Source: Elmis aenea (lineage: Eukaryota > Arthropoda > Insecta > Coleoptera > Elmidae). From it: DNA of 64,000 nt. Location: positions 16,642,575-16,706,574 of the forward strand of contig OX393576.1 of assembly GCA_947652605.1 (NCBI GenBank), written 5' to 3'. Under the pieces are notes generated by a model, which saw only the letters and a program-made list of their open reading frames with translations, made no database searches and was not told the origin of the DNA. The position numbers were made by a program, and so were the translations under genes. This document shows, piece after piece, positions 1 to 12,209 of this stretch; position 1 is the first letter of the stretch, and every line of letters begins with the position of its first letter.

Positions 1-239
1 GGGGTCGGCAACGTGGTGCCCGCGGGCACCCGGGTGCCCGCAAAGGATTTTGAAAGTGCCCGCCACTATGTTCGATATGTTTCTGATTGTTAATTAGCAC
101 GCTAAGTATCTTAAGTATCTTTAAATATCAAAAATTTATCAGAAAGAGTAGATAACAACTCTTTTTTATATTTATTTTTATACCATAACTAGCCGTATTC
201 CTTCTGTGTTGAAAAAAATACAAAGGTTGCCGACCCCTG
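1..239. mobile_element. hAT-type MITE (CAGGGGTCGGCAAC ends), left end cut by window edge
   Basis: The window opens with GGGGTCGGCAACG and positions 225-239 are its inverse, GGTTGCCGACCCCTG, so the first two bases (CA) lie just outside the window. The octamer TTCTAGAG at 240-247 fits a hAT target duplication, but its partner is off the edge. The left third is GC-rich with self-complementary TGCCCGCGGGCACC, unlike the AT-rich middle. No coding capacity. The hAT assignment rests on the terminus type. Confidence 0.75.
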
Positions 240-247
240 TTCTAGAG

Positions 248-2084
248 TGTTCATGAAAATATATGGTCAAAACTCCCAGGCCAACCCGTGCATCTTAAAA
301 ATTTGTTAGGAAGTCAGTGCAAGGCCACTGAAATAGTTTTATTGGTCGCAATTGCGTCGAATAATAGTAATTTGGCAAACTTTCACTATTCGCTTTAAAG
401 TATACGAAATAAAAGATATAAAACAATTGATATCCTGACACAGCCTTTTAGTCGAGGAGCTCGTAAAGTCCTGAACCATCTCAGGGTAGGTAGTTGCAAT
501 AAAAACATCGTTAAAGCGACTTTTACTGCAGTTAAAACTGTAAAAGTGTGTCCGAATAGCCGAATAAAATACGAGCTTCTCTAGGCACGTGCCTTCATCA
601 TCAACCACTGTTTATGAGATAACAGTAATAATAAAGACCAGATTAAATTGATCGTTAAAATAAGTTTAAAGCCGTATAAACGCCACATTTTATACTTGTT
701 GTGTTTTATGGTTCAATTCATTGATAATATACCTACGTTTTAAACTGTTTTTTTTTATTTGCCAATGACTTTATTGCAATTTCCGTGTTCGAGTAATAGC
801 CTATTTATCATTACTTTACAGCTCTATAAATAAGTTATTTCATTCATCCCGCGCATTTAGTGAGACATCTGTTGAACGGTAGCCGCACTGATTGCTTAAG
901 TATTTAAAGCAATTGCCGATAGATGGATTGCAGTAAACAGATAATTCTAGACAATTTTATACGCCAGTTTTAAGTTGTACATGGAGATGTCTCTACAAGT
1001 AGTGTTCCTTAAACCTCGCGTTTTATGATGCTAAAGGAACGCTTTAAGACGTTTGATATGACACATAAAACGAACTACCACGGACGGTTACAATAATTGT
1101 GTTATAAAAACCAATTGAAAATTATGGCCGGTGTTTATTTTATTATCTAAATGTTATTGCTAGTGTTAATATCGTTAAGATAGCCATAAAAATTAACATA
1201 ACGATTTCATTATACGATTTTATGATAGCTTTTATAGACTAGAAGCAAATTCTTTAACCGTGAATAATACCACGTGTTTTCATTCAAACAAAAGACTAAT
1301 TTACATACTTAGAAGCTAATGAAAATAAATAATAACAATATCTTACCCATTTATAATGATTTTGCTATTGCACTCACAACTGTTGCTTAACTTCTAGGGC
1401 ACTTGATTCAAACTGAGACTAGAAATTTTACCCTTTTAGCAAAAAAGTTTCCTAAAGAATTATTTTACGATCTCTATGTTCTTTGCTTTCTATTTTATTG
1501 GGGATTACCGTTATGTATGTTTGATAGTTAAAGGTATTACATCTGAAAACCATTCTAACTTTCTAAAGTGACCCTTTGCTTCATGCCCTAAAAGTTTGGC
1601 AAGAAAACGTTTCTAAAATGGGATAGTATAAAAATAAATTAATTTTTGAAACTTCCATTATTGTTAAACCAAAGAAATTATTTATATTACTTAATTATTA
1701 CAGATTTTACGTGATTATTTATGTATTTATAGTAGTAATAAAATAAATAACATATCGGTTACATTTACATAATATAATTTGACGACATGAATGCAAAGTT
1801 TAAATAAAAATGGGTTTTAGAGTATAGTATGCCATTCTCTTGTACATACGTATATTTAAAAATTGTATTTTTTTGTAATTGAGAGTAAATTTTGACTCCA
1901 AAATGAAGGAATATGACACGGTAGGTTTAGGAATTGAAACAAAGCATTTCGTAAAAATCTTATATGTCGATAACCAATAATTCTAAAAGGAACTTCATTT
2001 TACATAAACCCTACAAATAAAATTAAATCTGATCATTATGAGCATTGAACAAAAAACAAAGCATTATTTAAAAGCTTTTATTTC
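248..2084. other. AT-rich DNA without a recognised gene
   Basis: No family motif, terminal repeat or tandem array was recognised. A short reading frame on the minus strand at 339-608 (89 codons) has no recognisable domain. Confidence 0.5.
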
Positions 2085-2092
2085 ATTTAAAC

Positions 2093-3094
2093 CAGGGTGG
2101 ATAAAAATCATGATTTTTTTAAAAAAATCAAAAAACTCGATTTATTTGATTTAAATCAGATTTTTTTGATTTAAATCAGATTTTTTTGATTGTGGCTAAA
2201 CGGCTTGAGATATGAAGTTGATTCAAATGCTATTTTATACAGTTTTTTCTAAACAACACAATAAAAATATTTTCAAATATACAGGGTGAGTCACCTTTCT
2301 GAAACTAATAGCAACTTTTATATTTCAAATACAACACCCAATTTTTTATTTATTATTTTTGACCGCCTTAATTTTAGATTTGCATCAATATAAAATACTA
2401 CAGGTTTTTATACGGCGTTGTAAAAAAAAATATGTTTTCTAAATTATTCAATGTTTTAAGTCTTTATTTAAAAAATTCTCCTGAAGTTATTTTGAAATAC
2501 AGTGTTGTAATTTGGTATGGACATGCAATGAAAAAATTTGAATCACACATACAGGGGTGTTTATAAATAGGTGGCAACTTCCATGACTTTCAAAAGCTCG
2601 TAACTCGATTTTTTCAAATGCAAACCCCTGTATTGTTTTATGTCATCGAATTCGTCTTTAAAAGAGCTTCATATTTTGTTAAGTATGTCCTATACCCAAA
2701 ACTCTTCCTTTTCGAGATATTCGACATTTTTCTTTAAATCGTTATTGAAGCAAGAGTGCCGTGGAAATTGAAAAAACTGACTGTTCACTACGCTAACGTC
2801 AAAAACTTGTCATTTATATTTTGAATTATTGCATTTCCACAATGAATATTATTTTACAAGAGCAAATTGATATGGTTTATTCACCATTTCGTGTATTTAA
2901 TTACTAATAGTAATACAATTTTATTTTATTATAAATTAATATTATATTGTACTCATATAATCTGTGATTTAAATTGATAATTTAAAAAAAAAAACACTTG
3001 ATTTAAATCAATGATTTTTTTAATAAAATCACTTGATTTAAATCATGATTTAAATCGTGATTTAAATCAATTGATTTAAATCTGCTCAACCCTG
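2093..3094. mobile_element. CAGGGTGGA non-autonomous hAT-like element, copy 1
   Basis: The 5' end is CAGGGTGGATAAAAATC and the 3' end is GCTCAACCCTG. Exact 8-bp direct repeats ATTTAAAC flank it at 2085-2092 and 3095-3102, as expected for hAT insertion. Both ends carry runs of the self-complementary decamer GATTTAAATC. The interior holds ACAGGGTGAGTCACC and ACAGGGGTGTTTATAAATAG segments shared with the copy at 41,497-42,668, but lacks about 0.2 kb present there after the left GATTTAAATC run. No coding capacity. Confidence 0.85.
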
Positions 3095-3102
3095 ATTTAA
3101 AC

Positions 3103-3746
3103 ATTATAAATCTAAAGTTGCCCACAAGATTTTCTGATTTTCTTAGTATATGAATATTTGTATAATTTGTTATATCTAAAACAATAAAAGACATGTTAAT
3201 GAACCCATGAAATTAATATTTTTAATGCAGCTTTGATATATTATCTCAGTTTGTTTCTTCATTATTTTTTTTTAAACAATTTATTTCTGTTTTTGGCTCT
3301 TGTTAGGATTAAATGATATGTTATAATTGTCCATTGAAGTGCCCATTAAAATGTCGATTAATTAATTTTATAGAAGCTAGCTTTTTTTTATATTTGATTA
3401 AAAACCGGCTACGAACCAATCCTAGCAGATACCAAAATCAAAAAGTTATAAGGAGTCTTTTAATATCTTAAAAAAAGGATAAATAATAGAGCAGCTTTAA
3501 TAGCTTTTTAAATTAAAATAAGCCGTAAATATACTTAAAAAAAGATGTAAATATGGCAATTTGAACAAATTTAAAAATTATAACTTCAAGGATTTTAAAA
3601 CGTATTTCTGGCAAGGAATTTTTGTACGCCTGCATATACTTTTCACTATTCGATTTTTTTAAATTCAGTGTTACTTCAATAGAAATAAAATTTTAGTTTT
3701 TACAAATCTATGGAAGTCTAATTATAATCCTTTTTTTAAAGCTGAC
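3103..3746. other. AT-rich spacer, nothing recognised
   Basis: Lies between two mobile elements. No gene, repeat or terminal motif was recognised. Confidence 0.5.
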
Positions 3747-4469
3747 CAGGGAAGGTCACGATACGTTGTCGCTAGAATTTGTTAAGGCTGTGTTTATTGC
3801 ATCAAGGACATCAAAACTAAATCTTTTCCAGAGTTATACGTGCCATTGGCCATTTTCTTCGGAAAAATAGGTAAAAAACTGAAAAGTTGAATAATAAAGG
3901 TAATTTTTGCGATCGTGTTGGCCATGAAACCGTCAGAGACAAATTCTAAATTTTTCTGTTTACCAATGCGCGTGCACATTCTTTGCAAGTAAAATGGTGC
4001 AAAGTTTTTGAAAAAATCTTAAACGGTTCCGAAGAAAAACGCGAAAAACTAGACCTTTGTAAAAACTATTTTCCCTATGTTAAACACCTATGCAAGTCGC
4101 ATAGATATAGTATCTAATACAGATAGATACTCGACAACTTGTCAAATCATCATAGCGCTTATGCAGGAGTTTCGTTTTTGACGTTTTTCTCCGGAACCGT
4201 TAAAATTTTTTCAAAAACTTTGCACCATTTTACTTGCAAAGGATGCGCGCATCGGTAAATAGAAAAATTTAGATTTTGTCTTTGACGATTTCACGGCCAA
4301 CGCGATCGCAAAAATTTTTATACCAATTCTTCAGTTTTTCCCCTATTTCTTCGAAGGAAATGGCCAGTGGCACGTATAACTCTGGAAAACATTTAGTTTT
4401 GATGTTCTTGATGCAATAAACACAGCCTTAATCAAATTGTAGCGACAACGTATCGTGACCCTCCCTCGT
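3747..4469. mobile_element. Fold-back element (GGTCACGATA ends), full-length copy
   Basis: The whole segment is one long imperfect hairpin. The left arm (GGTCACGATACGTTGTCG, then a stretch with GGCTGTGTTTATTGCATC) is matched inversely by the right arm up to 4469, and pairing continues to a centre near 4110, giving arms of about 330 bp. A shorter relative is at 18,967-19,365. The superfamily cannot be assigned because no clean target duplication was found. A 64-codon minus-strand frame inside it is only a by-product of the arm. Confidence 0.8.
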
Positions 4470-5333
4470 GAGATCAAAATAAAAAATAAAATTTAGTTTA
4501 ACAGTGAAATTGTTAGAGTTTGGGATACAATTTCTTAAGAATATTCAAGCTTATTAAGTGCAATTGTTTACATTTGATTCACTTTAAAACGCTTTGGCAG
4601 TACCCAAAGATTGGACGTAGGTAAATGTTTTTTCTATAATTTTTGGTAGGAGTAATGTGGGATGATAAATTATAATATATACTTATATTGAATATTCGTT
4701 TGACCTTCTACTAACCACACATAATATTTAAATATTTAATAAGTTATTGCCTGCAAGACATTGTTGTATTATAATATATTGATTTTGTTTTTAATCATTA
4801 AGAAAAAAGCCAGGAACGGTTTTTATAAAATATATATCTACTGTTTAACGCAGCAGTTAATAAAAATAAACTGAGGTACATTTTATTCGTTTTGCATACC
4901 AGTGAAGAATGTTCTCAACCATTTAAACCGCAATATTAGTTCATAGCTATTTTCATAGCATATCATCAATTATCCATATGACCCATTATGCGATTTCATG
5001 TTAGATTAATCTTTCACTTAAATGTGTTCCCAATAAATATTATATATGCGGCTAATTAGTGCTTTAGAAACTTATAAATCCACTTTAGTAGCCCATTATC
5101 TTTTCAAAATTACTACCAAGTAAAATACCCAAGCTCATCGAATTCCATTTCAAGAAAACAAAGTGATAAATTAAGTTTTACTTATCAACAAATCACGCAT
5201 GTTTTCTTGTTAGGCCGTGGATTGGTGGAGGAGATTTCTAGATAAACCATGGAGTGTTGTTTAAAAGTTGTTGCAACACTATAAATTTCACAAAAAAAAG
5301 GATTTTCTAAACTAATTAATTTTTTTGTTGGAC
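4470..5333. other. AT-rich spacer, nothing recognised
   Basis: No gene or repeat was recognised. Confidence 0.5.
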
Positions 5334-5335
5334 TA

Positions 5336-5940
5336 TACAGGGTCTGTAAAAATTGGCGGAAGCGCTACACGTGGCGATGTTCTTCGTAAAATTCTAAGTC
5401 GAAAATCTTAATACGAAAATGTTGTACCATGCTTCCTATGACCTCAGGAACCATTTAAAGAAAAAAAAAAAAATTGGCAACATTGCATACATTGATTTGC
5501 GTTTGGACATTTTTTTATCAGCAATTTTTACTTAGGTATTTACAATTTTATATATAGCTGCAAACTTTTGGGTATCGTAAAACACAAACTAGAAATAATT
5601 ACGAGAAAAACAGAGATGACAGCTAATGACAATGTTGCCGTATGTATTATTTTCATTCAAATCAGTGATTTACATATTTTCAACACCAATTTTTGAAAGG
5701 AAGAACACAATATCTAGGAAAAAATATTATTCGAAATTTATTTTTATTCCAAATTGCAGCTTTTTCATTTGCAAGTATTAAATAATAACGCTTATTAAAG
5801 GACTAAATGTTAAAACTTTGAGGACCTCTTGCAGGCACAGCAAGCATGGTACAACATTTTCGTATTAAGATTTTCGACTTAGAATTTTACGAAGAACATC
5901 GCCACGTGTAGCGCTTCCGCCAATTTTTACACACCCTGTA
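5336..5940. mobile_element. TACAGGGT inverted-repeat MITE with ~100-bp near-perfect arms
   Basis: The left arm starts TACAGGGTCTGTAAAAATTG and the right arm ends with its inverse at 5940. About 100 bp pair with a single visible mismatch (CTG versus GTG near the tip), running through GCGCTACACGTGGCGATG to CCATGCTT. TA lies on both sides (5334-5335 and 5941-5942), compatible with a Tc1/mariner-like TA target. The middle is AT-rich and non-coding. Such high arm identity suggests recent insertion or arm homogenisation. Confidence 0.8.
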
Positions 5941-5942
5941 TA

Positions 5943-7472
5943 TAATTAGTAATTCGAATAATTTAGTTAACTGAATTATTAAATTTACGTTTCTGATAAA
6001 ATAAGTTTATAAAAATAAATGTAGTATTTATCCTATACAACTAGACATTGTTGATTCAGCAGATTTTGCAAAATTTTTCTCGACTTTAAGCTATGCTTTC
6101 TTACATATATTTTTCAAAATAGTTAATAAGAAATAAAACTATTTTGCTTTGTATGTAGGTTAGGTACATCAATTTGTTTGTCCTAGCATTATTATACTTA
6201 TTATTATACGTTCATAAAATAGTTAAAACTAATTACTGACTTCTAGATTAAAAGAGCAGAGAACTTTTTGTGTAGTTTAAAGCTTTAAACAAACAAAAGT
6301 CGCCAACATTTTAACATAAATTGTATTTCTTAAGCAAACCTTTTATTTAAATTATTGTTTATAGAATATAATATTTCTTTTCATTCATCGGGGACTTATT
6401 ATGCCATTGAGTCTAACAGTTTATATATTGAATATCAACCAGTTTCTTGTACACCTGAACCTGAAACAAAAGACATAATACATGTTCCCAACTAACTAAA
6501 ATATATTTTTTTGGTTCAATTCGGTAAGATCAAACTCATTTTAAAATTCTTTTACACAAATTCTTTTGTTAGTTTCGTTGTTTATCTAATTATATTTTTT
6601 CATCTCTTCCGCTTCATAATTTTAATTAATTTAAAAATACTAAAAATGTTTGTTGTAACGTTAGATGTTTTTATAATTCCGTATGGTTTAAAAAATTTTG
6701 GTTAAGTTATGCAAAACATGGAAGTATATTAATAAAAAACAGCAATAAAAATTCTGGAACCATAAGAATTATTATAATTAATAATTAAAATTATTTATTA
6801 CTAGTTGAAATTTCAACATGTTCTTTAACGCATCTTAAAAGTTCAAGCCTTCAACTTTGTTAAATAAGTAGATGAAAAGTAATTAGTGTTAAGTAAAACG
6901 TTGAAGCTTTTTTCATCATTCAATCAGACAATGCATATCTAGGGCAATTGTTAATTATTCCAATTTCCAAGCGAATGATTTATTGCATTAGCGGCCTCGT
7001 GGTGAATTAAAATGATAAAAAATGGTAACCAGCGGACGTAATTTATTACCGAGTGATACTAAAATATTCCCGAAATTACAACTTAAATAATTTTTGTCAC
7101 AGTGTATTAAAAATTGCTTTTATATTATTCAAAATGGCTGTCTTGACAGCGGTTAATGAATCAGATAGCCGCTTGCTCACCTATGTTTCGAGTAGAATCT
7201 CATTATACCTACTTGACCATAAATTCACTAAGCTCTGCCAAGGCGGGGCAGACATCACGTAAAAACCCTATGTTATGCGTTTTTTTATGGAATTTTAATA
7301 ATAAGTTTAGTTTAGAAAGTTTACTTACACTCTAAATTATCTATTAACGAAAAAATCTTATAATGAAGCCTAAAATTATAGATTCAAGAACTAATTCTGG
7401 AATTTCTACTACAGCAAAAACGTTTTAGTTAATTATTGAGAATGATCTATACTATGTGGAAATGTTTATATA
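5943..7472. other. AT-rich DNA without a recognised gene
   Basis: Short reading frames at 6511-6705 and 7053-7262 (plus strand) show no recognisable motif and are no longer than expected in such AT-rich sequence. Confidence 0.45.
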
Positions 7473-8066
7473 TTAGTTAAGACCGAGTATGTTGAACGGT
7501 ACAGTAATTTTGGAATTGTTTCTGCTTGCCGGCCGCCTATTTGGAAATATACAAGGTATATTCGGAAGTAAGTAACAGTTGGCTATAAAAGAGCGAGCTT
7601 TTTTAAATTTCCAATGCAATTGCCATACCTTTAAATAAATATCTATAAAGTTTCCACCATTAGTGATTATTATAGCAGGACACCGGTTTCTGTATACTTT
7701 CTGTGAAGATGGCCACTCCTGCACTAATCTTTTGACGTCATCATCGTTAAAGAAACATTGGCCAATATCTTCAGAGGCAGGAACAAATGAAGAAACTTGG
7801 CGCTAAGTCAGGGCTGTAAGGATGGTGATCTATTTGTTACCAGCCAAATAACGTGATGAGGGTTTGAGTTTGAGCAGCAATGGGTGCTCTTCGGAGAACA
7901 TCTTCGACACCCAGCGTGAACACGATTTTCTAAATTTCGGACTATCTCTCACAATTTCATAGAGGACAGTTATTGCAATTTGCGAAAAACGTGAAGAAAG
8001 TGTTGTTGACGTCAAAGGAGCTGTGTAGGATTGGTTATCTTCACATGCATCCCTAAAAGTATACAA
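7473..8066 (-). pseudogene. Mariner-type transposase remnant, internally deleted
   Basis: Read on the minus strand. The first part (from 8066) gives LYEIVRDSPKF followed by CSRWVSKMFSEEH, resembling the region after the helix-turn-helix of mariner transposases (RWVPxxLTxEx). Just downstream near 7815-7830 is DHHPYSPDLAPS, the block carrying the third catalytic aspartate of the D34D mariner family. It then shifts frame and continues to VQEWPSSQKVY and TNGGNFID near the usual C-terminus. The central catalytic part, including the DETW box, is missing and there are frameshifts, so it cannot make an active enzyme. Its ends were not located. Confidence is moderate because the call rests on three short blocks. 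Confidence 0.7.
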
Positions 8067-8286
8067 AAGTTTGTGGTCTTTATAATAAATGTCTCATTAA
8101 TGGTGGAAACTGTGTAAGGTATTGTAAAACTAATAAAAATAAAGGCTCGATTGTTTTTAATAACCAAACGGTTCTTTCTTTCCAAATACGCCTTGTACAA
8201 AGGGGCTTCGCGAGAGATCGCCTGGCCTGGGGAAAAACTTACATGCTCCCTAAAATAAATTATTTGAACATTTATTTACTGAAAAA

Positions 8287-8853
8287 GGAAGCATAATAAC
8301 AGAGGATGGGAAAATAGACGCCGAACTAACAAATTGGGCGAACAAATCAACAAAAATTTATTATTCATTAAACAAAACAATACTAGGACACGAAGAGATA
8401 GACATAAAACTGAAAATACAAAATATGAAAACAATACCAATAATAACATACGCAGCCGAAAACTGGACACTAAAGAAAAAATATGAAGCTAAAATAAACG
8501 CCATGGAAATAAAACACCTCCGGAAAATAGCGGGGAAAACTAAACGGGATAGGATAAAAAACGAAAACATCAGAGAAATAACAGAACAAGAACCATTAAT
8601 AGCAAAAATTTAAAAAAAAAACAACTAAGCTGGTATTGCAATGTAATCAGAATTAACCCAGACAGATTTACGAGAAAAATAATGGAAACCAGCCAAAAAA
8701 CAAAGAGGGAGACCAAGAAGAAAATGGATGGATCAAATAAGGGATTGGGGGTCAGAAAGAGGAAAAACACCAGAAGAGATGAAAACACTTGCAAAAGATA
8801 GAAGGGCATGGCGAAAATGGACTCAGGTCACGAAACCACCCTTCGACGCCTGA
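8287..8853 (+). pseudogene. C-terminal end of a LINE reverse-transcriptase polyprotein
   Basis: The reading frame opens with GSIITEDGKIDAE, then YYSLNKTILG, TYAAENWTLKKK and LRKIAGKTKRDR up to a stop at about 8613. These are the usual thumb and C-terminal landmarks of insect LINE reverse transcriptases. After a frameshift in an A run it continues QLSWYCNVIRI (the usual LGWYGHVxR block). After a second shift it reads GRPRRKWMDQI and DRRAWRKW, ending with a stop at 8851-8853. The palm with the catalytic YADD is absent through 5' truncation. Two frameshifts make it dead. The exact clade is not assigned. Confidence 0.85.
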
Positions 8854-8879
8854 AAAGGCAAAAAGAGACGAGAAGAAGA
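8287..8879 (+). mobile_element. 5'-truncated LINE insertion with 13-bp target duplication
   Basis: The 13-mer ATTTACTGAAAAA occurs exactly at 8274-8286 and 8880-8892, flanking a fragment that begins within reverse-transcriptase coding sequence and ends in a GAGAAGAAGAA tail. This is the signature of target-primed reverse transcription with 5' truncation. The flanking host repeat has an uninterrupted relative at 61,834-61,925. Confidence 0.8.
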
Positions 8880-8892
8880 ATTTACTGAAAAA

Positions 8893-8985
8893 CAAATGGT
8901 GAGATGATGTCCGGGCCCTGGTGAATCTTGACCCCAAAAAATTTTACCCCATCATCCCGCCCCTCGACTGCTCTGCTTTTACAAG
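8893..8985. repeat. Dispersed repeat containing TGATGTCCGGGCCCTG, copy 1
   Basis: The segment following the LINE duplication, with GATGTCCGGGCCCTG and then CCCCATCATCCCGCCC, is matched at 61,855-61,925. Both are preceded by AATTTACTGAAAA, so the LINE inserted inside a member of this family. Function unknown; no coding sequence recognised. Confidence 0.6.
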
Positions 8986-8989
8986 AAAC

Positions 8990-11900
8990 ATTTGAAAAAG
9001 TAAAAATCAATCCACTTATTATTACAATTGATGTGAATATAGGTAAAAAAAAATTTTTGAATCGGCTTGATTTGTTATAAAGGCATGTGTTTTTCTTTAA
9101 ATTTTGTTTTGAAATCCAATTGGTGTATAAAAAAATACTTGCAATATATTTTACCAACATGAGATTAAAATTATCAATAGTTATATAACGCATGTGAGTA
9201 ATTACAGTTTTTTTGTGCTAATATTTATTATTTTCCTCATTAATAAATATTGAAAAGGCGAAACACTTAAGCCCACATTTTTAGCTAAACATTTTAATTA
9301 GTAACTATTCTCTTAGTCATAATTTTAGATTGTTAATTATATTTCAAATTAGTTATTAATTTTAAATAGTTTTAGGTAATTTGCAACAGTGAAATTATCA
9401 TTGTGGTAGGCGTTAATTGTGAAGGTAATATTTATTTCCTGTTTGATATTTCACTAATTTGTTATCTTGTGCTAGAAATTTTGCAAATCGTGATATAAAC
9501 AATAAACATATTATGTAACTATATCTTTTCTTTTATCAACTTTGTGTACAAACACTGGCTTACTGAAACACCTTGCAGATATTTGTTGAAATTAAAAGTT
9601 ATCACACAGTAGTTTTTAAATATCATTTAGTAAAAATGTACAATAATAAAGTTAGACCCAGTACTAAGGACCAACTTTTAAATACGTACTTTAACGATTT
9701 CAAAATTTTGTTCCTGGGGTTACGAATTAATGCATTGTCATGTAACTTTTTATTTTTCCTATTTTTTTTTAAAATTACAATACACACAATGACGAAGACA
9801 ATATTTGAATGAATAAAAAGAATATTTTGTTCTTAATGTATCTACTAAACTCCTTTGCTTTTATTATATTTTTGTCAATTTTAATGTGTTGACCAATAAG
9901 GCCATTTTATTTAAAATATACTACCAAGTTGATAGTTGGCACAATAAATAATCAAAAATTAAAATTAGAAAGAAAAGAGTTTGTTACTAAATACGTTTTA
10001 AAAACTAATTTCTTTATGATAGCCTATATTTATTTACATGGTAACCAATTTCTTTGGCCTAATTTAAAACTTAAAATCTAAAGATCACTAACCTAGAAGT
10101 ATAATATAAATATAAGGCTTACTAAATTATTTTTAACATTATCTTATCAAAATAGTTTTTGGCTCTACTATATATATATATGTCATTATACAAATAAATA
10201 AATCTAAGTAAATAATGCTTCTTAACTTTCACAATTTGCACAATTATTATATCTAGTAATACATTTAAAAATTCATTATTTAATTAAGATAATATTAAAT
10301 TATAGCTCAGTAAACAATGTCAATAAAAATCGAAAAAATATTTGACTTATTTTAAAAAAATTGTTTATTTTATGCAACATTAGTTTTGTCATTTATTAAT
10401 TTAATTAATTTACTTTACAAAAACTAGGCTTAATATAGGAAAATTACAGCAAAATAGATGAATATTAAATTTTCCATACCATTACTATAAATAACATAAT
10501 ATTCTTATACAATTATGTTTGCTTAGTATTTAGTTATAAATCTTATGTTTAAATGAAACACAACTAAATTTGTATCACAAAATTACGTATTTAGTGAATA
10601 TAAATTTACTTACAACAAAATTTGTACATGCAGGTACTTTCACAATAATTTATTTGTACATCAATAATACTATCATTTTATAAGTAATATATTTACACAG
10701 AAAATAAATGATCTCCGTTTTATATAATATACTTGAGTGATTCATTAAAATATACTTACAAAAATAACCTAACAATAAGGAATATTAAATTTACTAAAAC
10801 TAGAACCTTTTATTAAAATAACCTTAACTGGGAAAAATAAACTCATAAAAACGCTTGTTGTTTTCACCACAGGAAAACAAAGTCAAATTGGGTCGAGCGA
10901 TTGGTAATTTTCCGAAGTTTTTATCAAGTTACTTCAAACTATTAGGGAGGTCATTCATGATTATTTAATAATTTACCAGATATACTTCGTAAAACTCACA
11001 CAAAAGGGGCGTTTAGGAACCGTACCCATCTTAACATAATTGAGTTAAAGTTTTGATGATACATACCTAAACAGGGCATTTTCATTAGTGATTTTTGGGG
11101 TATTTGGAATATTAACCGTTTGCGTTATGTAAAAGTTCAGTTTTGCGGGATACTCGTAATAAGTTTTGATTATTGTTAATTTTTTTGTGACTTGTGATTT
11201 TATCGTGACAAACATTTAATCTAGAAAAACTTTCAGGTAACCGTACTGGCGTCAGTTAAATAGGGAGCTAATTATTTGTCTTCTTACAGGACTTTACGTT
11301 TAGTAGTTAAACGTTATTGGTTAAAAGCAATTGAAAGAATGGAAATGTTTTCCTCTTCCTCTTGACAAACACTAGAGAAAAACAAAATTCCTAATCAATT
11401 AATAATTTCTAATAAACTGAAGCAAATTTCGTTTTGTGGTTCAGTAAAAAAATGCTATTTAAGTGTTTTTTTATAGTTCCGTTTAAAAATGTTGGCTATT
11501 TATAGGTATATCAATTATGCAGGGTTCACGGCAAGGTGTAGAACATGAGGATTTCGAAAACCGCCAGAGATAGAAAGATGGTTAAATTCGCAAAGAAGTT
11601 TGTTTTGATGTGTATAGTAAGAATATAAATTTTAAAAGTCTAATATTTACCCAGTTATTGAAATATACTTACTGAAAAAGCGTCAGTTTATAATTTTAAC
11701 CATAACTCTTTTATTATCAACATTAGAAATGTGAAATTTTATTTTCGTAGGTTAGTTTATAAAATTGTCAAAATTCTGAGATGCGAGAATCATTTTTTTT
11801 AATGCTGTAGGTTTAAGAATTTTTTGATTATGAAATTGTAAGAATTTTTTGATTAATGAACTTTAAAAATATGCACGGGGTGTTCCGATTTTAATCGCTT

Positions 11901-12207
11901 TACTGAGTAAGCTATTTTTGTTAAAAATTAATCAAAAATGAAACTAAATAACGTTTTTGACAAAAATATTTTGTTGTTCGGTTAAAAGATATAAAGGAGG
12001 TTTAATTTGGATGATTCTAATTGCTTTTGTTTTTATGTACCTTAATATGACATGAAATAGTTATTTAGGGTTTGGACGCTTTTTTAGCAAAACGGTATCA
12101 TAGTTTGGTGGATACTAGTGGAAATTTAGTTCATTAACTTAGACCTTAGAGCTTAGAGAAAAGTAATCTTTTCTAACTTTATAAATACGTTAATAAATGC
12201 TTAAAAC
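8990..12207. other. 3.2 kb very AT-rich region, no gene recognised
   Basis: Short frames (for example 9573-9812, plus strand) show no domain. No terminal repeats or arrays were recognised apart from a short (TA)n run near 10,171-10,182. Confidence 0.5.
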
Positions 12208-12209
12208 TA

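Noticed and set aside
339..608. 89-codon minus-strand frame
   Set aside because: No recognisable domain or supporting signals; it cannot be told from chance.
8276..8937. Several hydrophobic minus-strand frames
   Set aside because: They are shadows of the plus-strand LINE reverse-transcriptase remnant.
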